DNA of 64,000 nt from Amaricoccus macauensis_A (GCF_049800915.1 NZ_JBNAFY010000008.1:62001-126000); one strand, 5' to 3'; numbered from the stretch's first letter, positions 8,277 to 16,543 are shown. Program-made: numbers and translations. The notes: generated from the sequence alone by a model not told the origin.

Positions 8277-9346
8277 CAGCGTTCGACGATCAGGTGAGTG
8301 TTGGCGGCGTCGAACCCGAGCGTCACGTCGGATCCGAGTTTCGCGGTGGTGCGGTCCTCGCGCAGTTTCTCGACCGTGATGACCTGCCCGCCGGCGGCTT
8401 CGATCTCATACTGGATGCGCGAGCCCAGAGCGTATTCCTCCAGCAGCCTGCCGGAGATTTCATAGTCGAAGCTTTCGCCGGCCTTGCCGAACCGCACGTA
8501 TTCGGGGCGCACCATCAAAAGACCTTTCTCGCCTTCGGCCAGGGTCGTCTGTCTGATGCCCGGATCGACCGTCAGTCCCTTGCCCGTCAGCGCGCCCCGG
8601 GTCGAGGTGACATCGAAGAGGTTCACCTCGCCCATGAACTCGGCGACGAACCGGCTGACCGGCCGGCTGTAGATCTCGTCGGCCACGGCGATCTGTTCGA
8701 ACCGGCCATCCTTCATGATGGCGATGCGATCGGACATCACCATCGCTTCTTCCAGCGAGTGGGTGATGTAGACGAAGGTCTTTCCGGTGCGGTGATGGAG
8801 GTCCTTCAGTTCCTTCTCGAGCGTCTTGCGCAGGCGGTAGTCGAGCGCGGAGAGGGGTTCGTCGAAGAACAGGATCTCGGGATCGAATGCGAGGGCACGC
8901 GCGAGCGCCACACGCTGCCGCTCGCCCCCGGAGCATTGCGAGATCCGCTTGTTGTAGTAGTCGCGCGGCAGGCGCAGGAGATCCAGAAGTTCGAGGGCGC
9001 GGGTCTTGCGCTCGACCGGGGCGACCTTTCGCAGCTTGAGGGGGAATTCGATGTTCTGCCCGACGCTCATGTGCGGGAACAGGGCCAAAGACTGGAACAC
9101 CATGCATGTGGGGCGTTCGTTGGCGGGGGTCTCGTCGATCCGATTGCCGTGCAGCCAGATCGCGCCGTCGGAAATCTCGTCCATCCCGACGAGAAGGCGG
9201 ATCATGGTCGATTTTCCACTGCCCGATGGACCAACGATGGTGAAGAACTCACCTTCCCTGATGTCCAGATCGACACCGTGCAACGCGGTGAACGGGCCAA
9301 ATCTTTTGACTACGCCCTCGAGGCGCAGAAGAGCGTCTGAAGTCAT
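8276..9346 (-). CDS. ABC transporter ATP-binding protein (PotA-like)
   Basis: 356 residues from the ATG at 9344-9346; an in-frame TTG 18 bases upstream is possible but less likely. Walker A GPSGSGKST is at residues 39-47, the signature is CSGGERQRVALARAL (Cys in place of the usual Leu), and Walker B is ILFFDEPLSALD. An additional C-terminal TOBE-like regulatory domain starts at about residue 240, as in polyamine and spermidine importers. It would energise the two permeases downstream. The binding-protein gene precedes it by 62 bp. Confidence 0.92.
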   Translation of the reverse strand: MTSDALLRLEGVVKRFGPFTALHGVDLDIREGEFFTIVGPSGSGKSTMIRLLVGMDEISDGAIWLHGNRIDETPANERPTCMVFQSLALFPHMSVGQNIEFPLKLRKVAPVERKTRALELLDLLRLPRDYYNKRISQCSGGERQRVALARALAFDPEILFFDEPLSALDYRLRKTLEKELKDLHHRTGKTFVYITHSLEEAMVMSDRIAIMKDGRFEQIAVADEIYSRPVSRFVAEFMGEVNLFDVTSTRGALTGKGLTVDPGIRQTTLAEGEKGLLMVRPEYVRFGKAGESFDYEISGRLLEEYALGSRIQYEIEAAGGQVITVEKLREDRTTAKLGSDVTLGFDAANTHLIVER

Positions 9347-9408
9347 GGGGTCTCTCGCTTGCAAGCGCGCGGCATCGGAAGGTGGCGCCGCGCGCTACCT
9401 CAGTGTCG

Positions 9409-10542
9409 TCAGGAACGACGCGCTCTCGTGTAGATGTCGATCAGGGTGTCGTAGGAGGCCACGACTTCGTAATCGAGCGAACGGGACATCTCTTCTTCCA
9501 GGCTGTCCATCTGGATCGCGTCCAGTTCGTCCTCATCGAAGAGGGCCATGACTTCCGGATTGCCCATCTGACTGACGGGGTTGTAGGTGCCTTCCGTGAA
9601 GGCAACTGCCTTGGACGCCTCTGGACCCTGAACGTAATCCAGGAAATCCTCGGCAAGCGAACTCGGATCGGGGTTGTTGACCGCCGAGGTCAGTTCGATC
9701 CAGACAACGCCGCCCTTGCCGTCGACGGGGCCGGAGTTCGGCGTGATGGCCCGGACATTGGTGGCCCCGTCATAGCGTGCCGGAGAGGCGGTATAGGTAC
9801 CGCCGGTAAAGTAGGCGTCGATCTCGCCGTTGATCAGCGCGATGTTCATCGCCACCAGATCGTCCGTGAGAAGCTTTGCGCCGCCGAAGATCGCTTCGGC
9901 CGTCGACTTGAACGTCTCGATATCCTCACCTTCGACCGGGGCGAACGGGTTCAGGCCTGCCGCGAGGCACATGTGGATGACGTTCCAGTTGTCATAGGTC
10001 AGAACCCCGTAGCGGTCTTTCATCGCCGGGTCGAGGAACAGGTTCCAGCCCTGGTCTTCGGCCGTTTCGCGGCTGATGACATCGGTGTTCACCACGAAGC
10101 TGAACGGGCCGTAGCGCTGCGGCATGCCGATCAGTTCCCCGTCGTCGGCAAAGGCCAGTGGATAATCCTTGAACTCGGGCAGCATCTTGTCGAAGTGCGG
10201 CATGAACCGCTCTTTGCTCAGAGGCTTGATCAGACCTTCGGGGTAGAGCTGATCGCGGGCCCAGGGCTGGTTGACGTTGATCAGGTCCCAGACGTTGATT
10301 TCACCGGCCCGAAGCTTGTTGATCATGTCCGGGTCGGATGTGCCGCTTTCGGCCCGCACCGTGGCCCCCGCATGTGCAGAGCGGAATGGATCGAGGATGG
10401 CGTCGGAGTTGTACCCTTCCCAACAGAGGATGTTCAGTTGATCGTTGCGATCGGCGAAGGCCGGTCGGGCCATGGGCCCAAGCGCTGCGGCCCCACCCAG
10501 GGCAGCGGTGCGGCTCAGAAAGCTGCGTCTTGAAAGCGTCAC
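9409..10542 (-). CDS. Tat-exported solute-binding protein of the polyamine/opine type
   Basis: 377 residues. The N-terminus MTLSRRSFLSRTAALGGAA is a twin-arginine signal (SRRSFLS) with likely cleavage after ARPAFA near residue 30. The mature part begins LNILCWEGYNSDAILDPF, the fold start of PotD/AgpS-like family-1 binding proteins. It follows the last shell gene by 45 bp and precedes the ATPase, so the importer is wired into the BMC operon. The ligand is probably a small amino compound, by context only. Confidence 0.9.
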   Translation of the reverse strand: MTLSRRSFLSRTAALGGAAALGPMARPAFADRNDQLNILCWEGYNSDAILDPFRSAHAGATVRAESGTSDPDMINKLRAGEINVWDLINVNQPWARDQLYPEGLIKPLSKERFMPHFDKMLPEFKDYPLAFADDGELIGMPQRYGPFSFVVNTDVISRETAEDQGWNLFLDPAMKDRYGVLTYDNWNVIHMCLAAGLNPFAPVEGEDIETFKSTAEAIFGGAKLLTDDLVAMNIALINGEIDAYFTGGTYTASPARYDGATNVRAITPNSGPVDGKGGVVWIELTSAVNNPDPSSLAEDFLDYVQGPEASKAVAFTEGTYNPVSQMGNPEVMALFDEDELDAIQMDSLEEEMSRSLDYEVVASYDTLIDIYTRARRS

Positions 10543-10587
10543 TGTGCTTACTCCTTTGTTGGTTTGGTTCGGGCCTGTTTGTTTTCG

Positions 10588-11220
10588 TTATTGGCCCTTT
10601 CGTCCCTTGATCTTGCTCAGAACCTCCGTGATGCGGTCGCGGGCGACGGTCATCTGTTCGATGGTGCCCGACATGAAGATGCGGCCGGTCGCCCCCATCA
10701 TCTGCACGTCGTTGATGGTGAGCCCGGGCGCTGCCTTTTCCGCCTCGTTCGCGGCAACGCAGGCAAACAGCGCGGGCGCCATTTCGTAGATCAGCAGCGC
10801 CACGCCCGGCACGAGGATCGAGCCGTCGCGCGACCGGTTCAGAATGATGGCGTGCTGGTCGGACAGGTTTTCGATGATGTCGTGATAGAGCACCGTCGGG
10901 GCGAGCTGGTCCGTGGCCTTGGCCCCGATGCCTTTCAGAATGGCTTCTCCGGCGGCCTCCAGGTCCTCCATCCTGTCGGCATGCAGCTCCAGAAGCCCGA
11001 ACTGCCGTTCGGTAAAGAGGATGCCGGGTTCCATGTCCGGCGCTTCCTTCAGTGCCAGATCGGCAATGCGGTGAATGCTCAGCGCCGGGGCGACCTCGAT
11101 GATCAAAGAGTTCTGCCCCTTGAAGGGCGGATAGGCCCGGGCGCGGGTGGGCGACGACAGATAGGCCGCGAATTGCGGTTGGAGATCAGCGATCGGGAGG
11201 TAAACGCGAAGTTCGGTCAT
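10588..11220 (-). CDS. Tandem-domain BMC shell protein (BMC-T), second paralogue
   Basis: 210 residues with two BMC domains: about 1-100, and about 110-205 (MTVARDRITEVL at the end). It is homologous along its length to the 203-residue protein at 12225-12836 (both start MTELR and share LLVVERQFG/ILFTERQFG and DQHA.. segments). Such proteins form pseudohexameric trimers, some with gated pores. The pair of BMC-T plus one BMC-H and one BMC-P matches the shell inventory reported for the mycobacterial RMM compartment. It ends 45 bp before the binding-protein gene. Confidence 0.9.
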   Translation of the reverse strand: MTELRVYLPIADLQPQFAAYLSSPTRARAYPPFKGQNSLIIEVAPALSIHRIADLALKEAPDMEPGILFTERQFGLLELHADRMEDLEAAGEAILKGIGAKATDQLAPTVLYHDIIENLSDQHAIILNRSRDGSILVPGVALLIYEMAPALFACVAANEAEKAAPGLTINDVQMMGATGRIFMSGTIEQMTVARDRITEVLSKIKGRKGQ

Positions 11221-11246
11221 ATCTTATCGCCCCCAACCTGTGCTGT

Positions 11247-11525
11247 TCACTTCACGGCTTCGAAGTATTTTCCAAGGTCTGCGTGAGGGCGCGGAATGAC
11301 GTGGACTGCGGTGACGTCGCCGACGGCGCTTGCGGCCTGTGCGCCCGCTTCGGTGGCCGCCTTGACCGCGCCCACATCGCCCTTGACCACGACCGACACG
11401 AGGCCGCCGCCAACTTCATTGCGGGCCACGATCTCGACATTGGCCGCCTTGACCATCGCATCAGCTGCGGACAGGGCAGGCACGTAGCCCTTCGTTTCGA
11501 TCATTCCGATTGCAAGATTTGCCAT
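11247..11525 (-). CDS. BMC-H hexameric microcompartment shell protein
   Basis: 92 residues, the canonical single BMC domain: start MANLAIGMIETKGYVPALSA, pore region NEVGGGLVSV and the end strand VTAVHVIPRPH. Six copies form the flat hexagonal tile that makes up most shell facets; the central pore loop controls entry of substrate. It lies between the pentamer gene and the second BMC-T gene, with 20-26 bp gaps, in the order typical of a BMC operon. Confidence 0.96.
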   Translation of the reverse strand: MANLAIGMIETKGYVPALSAADAMVKAANVEIVARNEVGGGLVSVVVKGDVGAVKAATEAGAQAASAVGDVTAVHVIPRPHADLGKYFEAVK

Positions 11526-11545
11526 GGGGTTCCCTTTCCAGAGCC

Positions 11546-11794
11546 TTATTTCTCGTTTGTTTCGTCAATTGAGCCGATGATGAGCGCGTCCACCGGGGCC
11601 GCGCGTCCTGCGAAATACGCAGCCGCGACGGAGCCCTGGGTGATCAGCACCGCCTCGTCGGTGTCGCAACCAAGCGGATCGAAGGCGATCAGCCGACTGC
11701 CGCCCTCGACTTCCACTTCGAGCAACGCGCCGCCGGGCAGCGTTTCGACGTGCCGCGAGGACCAGATTTTTCCCTTCACGCGCCCTTTGATCAT
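11546..11794 (-). CDS. BMC-P (EutN/CcmL-type) vertex pentamer shell protein
   Basis: 82 residues. The start MIKGRVKGKIWSSRH, the central LIAFDPLGCDTDEAVLITQGSVAA and the end DALIIGSID are hallmarks of the EutN/CcmL family. Five copies close each vertex of the icosahedral shell. The start overlaps the stop of the upstream 144-residue gene by four bases. A compartment with both BMC-H and BMC-P genes can in principle close. Confidence 0.95.
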   Translation of the reverse strand: MIKGRVKGKIWSSRHVETLPGGALLEVEVEGGSRLIAFDPLGCDTDEAVLITQGSVAAAYFAGRAAPVDALIIGSIDETNEK

Positions 11795-12225
11795 GGCTCA
11801 ATCCTCTCGATCCGAATGCCCTTGCGCCGCGCCTCGTCCTTGGCCAGCGGCGTCACGCGTGCCTGCGGCGGAACACGCAATGGCCCCGGTCCGAATGCCG
11901 CGAGATCCGCCTCCGTGATGAGCTTCTTGTCCAGCATGGGCGCTTTCGGTTTCGGCGCGGCACCGACCAGTTTTGGCGCCGCGGGTATGGCCCGTGGCTG
12001 CGCCGCCGGCGCAGACCGCTCCAGCGCGAACCGGACCTCGCCGCTCTGAAGCTTGCTTGCGAAGCCCGGCACGGACATCTGCTCCGCGATGCGTCGGGCA
12101 AAGGCGTTCAGATCGTCCGACGTTTCGATGCGCACGGTTTCCACCCGAGGGCCGGAATGCTCGGCCAGAAGAGCGGAAAGCTCCTCGCGCAGGATCGCCC
12201 GGATTTCGTCGCGTATTGCTGACAT
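11791..12225 (-). CDS. Microcompartment-associated protein of unknown function with N-terminal helix
   Basis: 144 residues from the ATG that overlaps the upstream BMC-T stop as TGATG. Residues 1-20 (MSAIRDEIRAILREELSALL) form an amphipathic helix that looks like an encapsulation peptide. Residues about 21-70 form a small domain. A proline/alanine linker spans about 72-95, and the C-terminus LITEADLAAFG...VTPLAKDEARRKGIRI resembles segments repeatedly seen in BMC-associated proteins. I know no defined reaction for it. An unknown protein also sits among the shell genes of mycobacterial RMM loci, so this may be the counterpart, perhaps a scaffold between cargo and shell. Confidence 0.8.
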   Translation of the reverse strand: MSAIRDEIRAILREELSALLAEHSGPRVETVRIETSDDLNAFARRIAEQMSVPGFASKLQSGEVRFALERSAPAAQPRAIPAAPKLVGAAPKPKAPMLDKKLITEADLAAFGPGPLRVPPQARVTPLAKDEARRKGIRIERIEP

Positions 12226-12836
12226 CAAGCCGCTCCTGCATCACGCAAGGCCTGCTCTGCGGCGTTGCGTGCATTGCGCACGTCCGCCTCGGTGCCCGCG
12301 AGATAGACCCGGCCATTCGCGCCGATCATCCGCATGTCGATCACCTTGATATCCGCCTCCTTCTCCGCCTCGTTGCAGGCGAGAATGGCGTAGGCCGCGG
12401 ATTGGCATTCCAGCAGGTAGATGCTGTCACCACCGATCACCATCGATCCCAGCTTGTTGCGGTTCATCAGGAACGCGTGCTGATCATCGACATTCGTGAC
12501 CAGTTTCGATGCGAGGATCTTCGGTTTGGCCACGTCCTCCATCGTCTGGCCGAGCGCGTCGAGGATCGCGGCTGCGCCCGAATGCACCTCGGCCGTCGAA
12601 TGAGAGTGGAACTGCAGGGTGCCGAACTGGCGCTCCACCACCAGGAGACCGGCGCGAACCTCCGCGCTCTTCAGCACGATGTCGGTCAGGGCCTCGATAT
12701 CCAGGCCAGGGGAAATCTCGACGATCTGGGCGGCCATGCGCAGTCGGGGCAACGTTCCGCGCATCCAGGTCGAGATGTAGGCCAGCGTCTGAGGCTGCAA
12801 CTGGTCGATAAAGATCGAGGCGCGGAGTTCGGTCAT
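12225..12836 (-). CDS. Tandem-domain BMC shell protein (BMC-T), first paralogue
   Basis: 203 residues carrying two BMC domains (about 1-100 and 108-203). A paralogue of 10588-11220 but with distinct pore-region residues, so the two trimers may have different permeability. Start overlaps the aldehyde dehydrogenase stop by four bases (ATGA). Its position directly after the encapsulated dehydrogenase suggests tight co-expression of cargo and shell. Confidence 0.9.
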   Translation of the reverse strand: MTELRASIFIDQLQPQTLAYISTWMRGTLPRLRMAAQIVEISPGLDIEALTDIVLKSAEVRAGLLVVERQFGTLQFHSHSTAEVHSGAAAILDALGQTMEDVAKPKILASKLVTNVDDQHAFLMNRNKLGSMVIGGDSIYLLECQSAAYAILACNEAEKEADIKVIDMRMIGANGRVYLAGTEADVRNARNAAEQALRDAGAA

Positions 12837-14344
12837 TCGGACGCGCCTTTCAAGCTGCGAAGCTCTTCGAGGATCATGGCGCGCAGTGTATCCTTGGTCA
12901 GTTCGGGTTCGGGGGCGCGGGAGGGCGGCGCTGCAACAACCGGCGCGGGCTTTTTGGAAAGTGCATCGAAGTCCAGTGAAGACAGGTCGGCGGGCACGTC
13001 GCGTCCGAACGCGATCCTGGTCCAGTGAACCAGATGCTGCGGGCCGACATTCTCCCCGACCGAGGACCGGCCGGCATAGCCCGTGCCAACCATGAAGGAC
13101 GGGGGCAGGTGCGTCGCGAAACCGGAGGCCCCCTGGCTGCAGGGCGCATTGACCACCACCCGGTTCACGGGCACGGCACTTGAAAAGGCGATCAGTCGGC
13201 AGTTGTCCTCGCCGTGAAACGCCGCCGAATGCCCTGCGCCCCGCCTTGTGGCCTGGGCGGCAAAGGTCACGGCCTGATCGAAATCCGTGGCCGCCGTCAG
13301 GGTCAGAACCGGGCAGAGCTTTTCCCTGAACAGCACATCGTCCTGGCCGGGATGTTCGACCACCGGCACCAGAATCTTCGCGGAGTCGCTCACCCGAATA
13401 CCGGCTTCCTTCGCAATCCGGACAGCGGACTTTCCGATGGCGTCCGCATTGAACGTCCCGTCCCTCCAGAGGTGGTCCCGCAGCCGGTCGGTATCATCCG
13501 CATTGCAGATATGGGCCCCGGCTGTCCGGAGCGCACGCTCCATGTTGCCGCGGTTCTGCTCCAGCGTGAGGCAGATGCTTTCATTCGTGCAGAGGACCGA
13601 GTTGTCGAAGCTCTTGCTTTCGACGAGGCATCGTGCGGCGGCGTCCACCGCAGCGGAGGGATCGACATAGGCAACGGCATTGCCGGGCCCGACACCCAGG
13701 GCCGGGTTTCCCGACGAGTAGGCCGCCCGCACCATTGCGTTGCCGCCAGTCGCCATGATGACGTTGATCTTCTCGGAGGACATGATGTCCTCGACCAGCG
13801 TCACGGTAGGGTGTTCCACACACTGGATCAGACCGGACGGGGCTCCGGCAGCCTCTGCTGCCTGCGCAAGATGGCGCGCGGCCTCGGCGGAGCAGTCCTT
13901 CGCAGCAGGATGAGGGCTGAGGACGATGGCATTGCGGCTCAGGATGGCCAGCATCGCCTTGTAGTAGACGGTCGCAACCGGGTTCGTGACCGGCGCAAGC
14001 GCAAAGACGACACCGGCGGGCGAAGGTATCTCGATGATCTTGCGCTCGGCATCGACACGCGGCGATACAAGATCGAGGCCACGATAGTAGTCCAGCAGTT
14101 CATGGGTGGAGAGCTGGTTCTTCAGCGTCTTGTGCGCGACGACGCCGTAGCCGGTTTCCTGCACCGCCCGCTGGGCAAAGTAGCCTGCCTTCTCGTAGCC
14201 GGCTCGGGCCACGGCTTCGGCAATGCGCAGCACGGACTCCCGGTCGAACTTGCGATAGTATTTCGCAGCCCAGGCCGCCCTGACCAGTTTCATGCGGGCG
14301 GAGGACAGTTCCCGGTCGGGGACATTCAGGAGCGCCTTGTCCAT
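12833..14344 (-). CDS. CoA-acylating aldehyde dehydrogenase with C-terminal encapsulation peptide
   Basis: 503 residues from the ATG that overlaps the aminotransferase TAA (TAATG); a GTG six bases upstream is possible. The catalytic cysteine is Cys252 (NSVLCTNES), and GVGPGNAVAYVD resembles acylating EutE/PduP-like enzymes. A proline/alanine linker from about residue 455 leads to LTKDTLRAMILEELRSL, a short amphipathic helix like known encapsulation peptides. It is therefore the strongest candidate for a lumen enzyme. It would turn the aldehyde (probably propionaldehyde or acetaldehyde) into acyl-CoA with NAD+. Related in family to the sulfoacetaldehyde dehydrogenase at 52765-54174, which lacks this tail. 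Confidence 0.9.
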   Translation of the reverse strand: MDKALLNVPDRELSSARMKLVRAAWAAKYYRKFDRESVLRIAEAVARAGYEKAGYFAQRAVQETGYGVVAHKTLKNQLSTHELLDYYRGLDLVSPRVDAERKIIEIPSPAGVVFALAPVTNPVATVYYKAMLAILSRNAIVLSPHPAAKDCSAEAARHLAQAAEAAGAPSGLIQCVEHPTVTLVEDIMSSEKINVIMATGGNAMVRAAYSSGNPALGVGPGNAVAYVDPSAAVDAAARCLVESKSFDNSVLCTNESICLTLEQNRGNMERALRTAGAHICNADDTDRLRDHLWRDGTFNADAIGKSAVRIAKEAGIRVSDSAKILVPVVEHPGQDDVLFREKLCPVLTLTAATDFDQAVTFAAQATRRGAGHSAAFHGEDNCRLIAFSSAVPVNRVVVNAPCSQGASGFATHLPPSFMVGTGYAGRSSVGENVGPQHLVHWTRIAFGRDVPADLSSLDFDALSKKPAPVVAAPPSRAPEPELTKDTLRAMILEELRSLKGASE

Positions 14345-15624
14345 TACCACGACCTCCCCATCTTGCTGAGCAACTGACGCGCCCGCGGCATGGCCGCATC
14401 AAACCGGTCCATGATCTCCTGGCACAGCTCGACATCCTTGAGGACGCCGGGCTTGAACTGCAGAACCCTCTTGTCGAGCGAGGAGAAAATCGCCCAGACT
14501 CCATTCTCGTAGAGCGCGCGGGAAACGGCGATCGCGCCCTCCGGGTGATCGAACTCCAGGCCCAACACCACGCCGCGCTGACGCACTCCGCAGAAGATGT
14601 CGCTGTGGCGCGCCATCATCTCGGCCATAGACTGGGCGAAGAACTGGGATACGAATTCGATATTGGAAACGATCTCGGGGCGTTGCAGCATCTCGATCAC
14701 GTGGTGCCCCACAAGGCAGCCCAGCTCGGAACCGCCGGCTGTCGAGATATGTGCCGCGCCGTCTTCGACCTGCCAGCGGCCGCATTCCTCGGTCACCAGA
14801 CAGGCGCTGATCGGATAGATGCCGCCGCCCAGGCCCTTGCCGCATACGAAGATGTCGGGTTGGAGGCCATAGCCCTGCCAGCCCCACATCACGCCTGTCC
14901 GCATCAGCCCGGTCTGCACCTCGTCCGAGATGAACTTGGCCCCGTATCTGTGGCAGAGATCCTGACAGGTCTTCAGGTAGCCTTCTTCCGGCATCGGAAA
15001 GCCGTAGGTTGCGGGGATCGTCTCGATGATGAAGGCCGCGACATCGCCTTTCTTCAGTTCACGCTCAAGCGCGTCCGGGTCGTTGAACGGCACCTGAACG
15101 AATTCTCCGGGGCGGTCCGCGAGAAAGATCTTGGTGAAGCGCTCGTCCCCGGTGGCGACCGAGAGGCCGGAATGGCCGTGATATCCCTTGATGATGGAGA
15201 TGATCTTCTTGCGCTTGGTTGCGTAGCGCGCAGTCTTGATCGCGATCTCGACGGCTTCCGCTCCGCCTGCGCCGAAGATCGCGTATTTCATGTGCGGTGC
15301 GGTCTTCACCAGCTTTTCCGCAAAGGCTGCTCGAGCCACGGACGGGAACCAGTGGTTGCCCATGTCGAAATAGTCGAGGCCCGACTTGAGCACTTCCACC
15401 AGTTCGGGGTGACGGTGGCCGAAATTGTAGGTCCCGCCATTCAGATGCAGGTCGATCAGGGTCTTGCCCGACATGTCATGTAGCCGGTAACCCTCGCGAC
15501 GGTCGATCACCATGGGGGTGCCGGCCTCCTGCCAGAAGCTGACTTTGCCCGGGTTCCAATATTCAGCCGCCTTGCTCAGCAGCTCTTCCTTGGATGCGAA
15601 AGAGAAATAGCCGTAGTTGAACAC
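14344..15624 (-). CDS. Class-III aminotransferase-fold PLP enzyme, candidate amino-alcohol phosphate phospho-lyase
   Basis: 426 residues. Class-III fold: NGGTYNFGHRHPEL near residues 62-75, FGAGGAEAVEIA at 117-128, PLP-binding Asp234 in FISDEVQTG, and the Schiff-base lysine Lys263 in CGKGLGGG. In RMM loci and in ethanolamine-phosphate phospho-lyases, this fold removes ammonia and phosphate from the phosphorylated amino alcohol and yields an aldehyde. The kinase and acylating dehydrogenase here fit that route. The chosen GTG at 15624 has GGGG six bases upstream; an in-frame ATG at 15672 or TTG at 15678 would lengthen it. First gene of the operon. Confidence 0.85.
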   Translation of the reverse strand: MFNYGYFSFASKEELLSKAAEYWNPGKVSFWQEAGTPMVIDRREGYRLHDMSGKTLIDLHLNGGTYNFGHRHPELVEVLKSGLDYFDMGNHWFPSVARAAFAEKLVKTAPHMKYAIFGAGGAEAVEIAIKTARYATKRKKIISIIKGYHGHSGLSVATGDERFTKIFLADRPGEFVQVPFNDPDALERELKKGDVAAFIIETIPATYGFPMPEEGYLKTCQDLCHRYGAKFISDEVQTGLMRTGVMWGWQGYGLQPDIFVCGKGLGGGIYPISACLVTEECGRWQVEDGAAHISTAGGSELGCLVGHHVIEMLQRPEIVSNIEFVSQFFAQSMAEMMARHSDIFCGVRQRGVVLGLEFDHPEGAIAVSRALYENGVWAIFSSLDKRVLQFKPGVLKDVELCQEIMDRFDAAMPRARQLLSKMGRSW

Positions 15625-15758
15625 GCGAATCCCCACTGAGTCTGACAAACAGCAAACACCAGTTATGACCATTTGCAAAACTTTTTTGTGGCAAGTCGGT
15701 CAAAAAAGATATCGACCACCCCATACTTTCCGTTATTTTGGGCATTCGGAGGTGCCAT
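15625..15758. promoter_or_regulatory. Divergent promoter region between BMC operon and DeoR gene
   Basis: 134 bp between the two divergent genes, AT-richer than the surroundings. It holds GGTC-N12-GACC at 15698-15715 around an A-tract and a second A/T tract at 15677-15687. These are plausible operator or promoter parts for the DeoR-type regulator, but no consensus can be assigned. The span would have to contain promoters for both directions. GGAGGTG at 15749-15755 is the ribosome site of the DeoR gene. Confidence 0.45.
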
Positions 15759-16529
15759 TTGACCAAGAACCAGTCAAAAAAAACACGTCGGCACGATCGG
15801 ATCCTGGATGTGCTCAAGGTTGATCCCGCCAAACGGGTCAGCGAATTGGCGCATGAGTTGAATGTTTCCGCGGAAACCATTCGCAGGGATCTGGCCGAGC
15901 TTGATGCGGCGGGCAGTATCCGTCGCACCTATGGCGGTGCGGTGCGCACGTCCAACCTGGAACCGGCCCTGTCCGATCGCCTCAAGCTCCATGTGGAAGA
16001 GCGCGAGCGGATCGCCGGGGCCGCGGTCGAACTGCTGGACGGTATCGAGAGCCTGTACGTCGGCGGTGGTGCCACGACCTTGCAGGTCGCGCGCGCGCTG
16101 AAGTCGGTCAACAGGCACATGACGATCCTGACGGCGTCCTTTCAGGTTGCCCTGGAACTCGCGGCCAACCCGCTCTTCGATGTGATATCACTGCCGGGGA
16201 ATGTGGAGCTTCAGGAGGGTCTGGTGCACGGACCTGAGACCCTGAGGTTCATCAGTGAATATAATGTACACTGCACGATCATGGGGGCATCCGCGGTTGA
16301 CGAGATTGGCGTCAGCGAGGCCCTGCCTTCGGCCGCGGGTGTCTATACAGCCATGATCGGTCAGGCACAGCAGACGATCGTTGTCGCGGACCATTCCAAG
16401 ATGGGAATGAAGTCTCTCAAGCGCATATTGCGGTGGAACGAAGACACGTCGCTTGTCACCGATGCGCCGCTTTCGGGCGAGATTTCCCAGAGCCTGAGCG
16501 GCAAAGGCGTAAAGGTCAGGATCGCGTAG
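15759..16529 (+). CDS. DeoR-family transcriptional regulator of the BMC operon
   Basis: 256 residues from TTG at 15759, chosen because GGAGGTG lies at the proper distance. An N-terminal DeoR helix-turn-helix (RHDRILDVLKV, VSELAHELNVSAETIRRDLAEL) covers about residues 10-60. The ligand-binding DeoRC domain follows from about 75, with YVGGGATTLQVARAL and the C-terminal IVVADHSKMG. DeoR proteins are usually repressors released by sugar phosphates or similar phosphorylated metabolites. A phosphorylated amino-alcohol intermediate would be a logical inducer here, an inference from its divergent position. Confidence 0.92.
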   Translation: MTKNQSKKTRRHDRILDVLKVDPAKRVSELAHELNVSAETIRRDLAELDAAGSIRRTYGGAVRTSNLEPALSDRLKLHVEERERIAGAAVELLDGIESLYVGGGATTLQVARALKSVNRHMTILTASFQVALELAANPLFDVISLPGNVELQEGLVHGPETLRFISEYNVHCTIMGASAVDEIGVSEALPSAAGVYTAMIGQAQQTIVVADHSKMGMKSLKRILRWNEDTSLVTDAPLSGEISQSLSGKGVKVRIA

Positions 16530-16543
16530 CCTGTTCTCGGGTG

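Noticed and set aside
12833..14344. Calling the BMC aldehyde dehydrogenase a second SauS
   Set aside because: It has the encapsulation tail and sits in a shell operon, while the true SauS candidate is at 52765 next to sauT and xsc.
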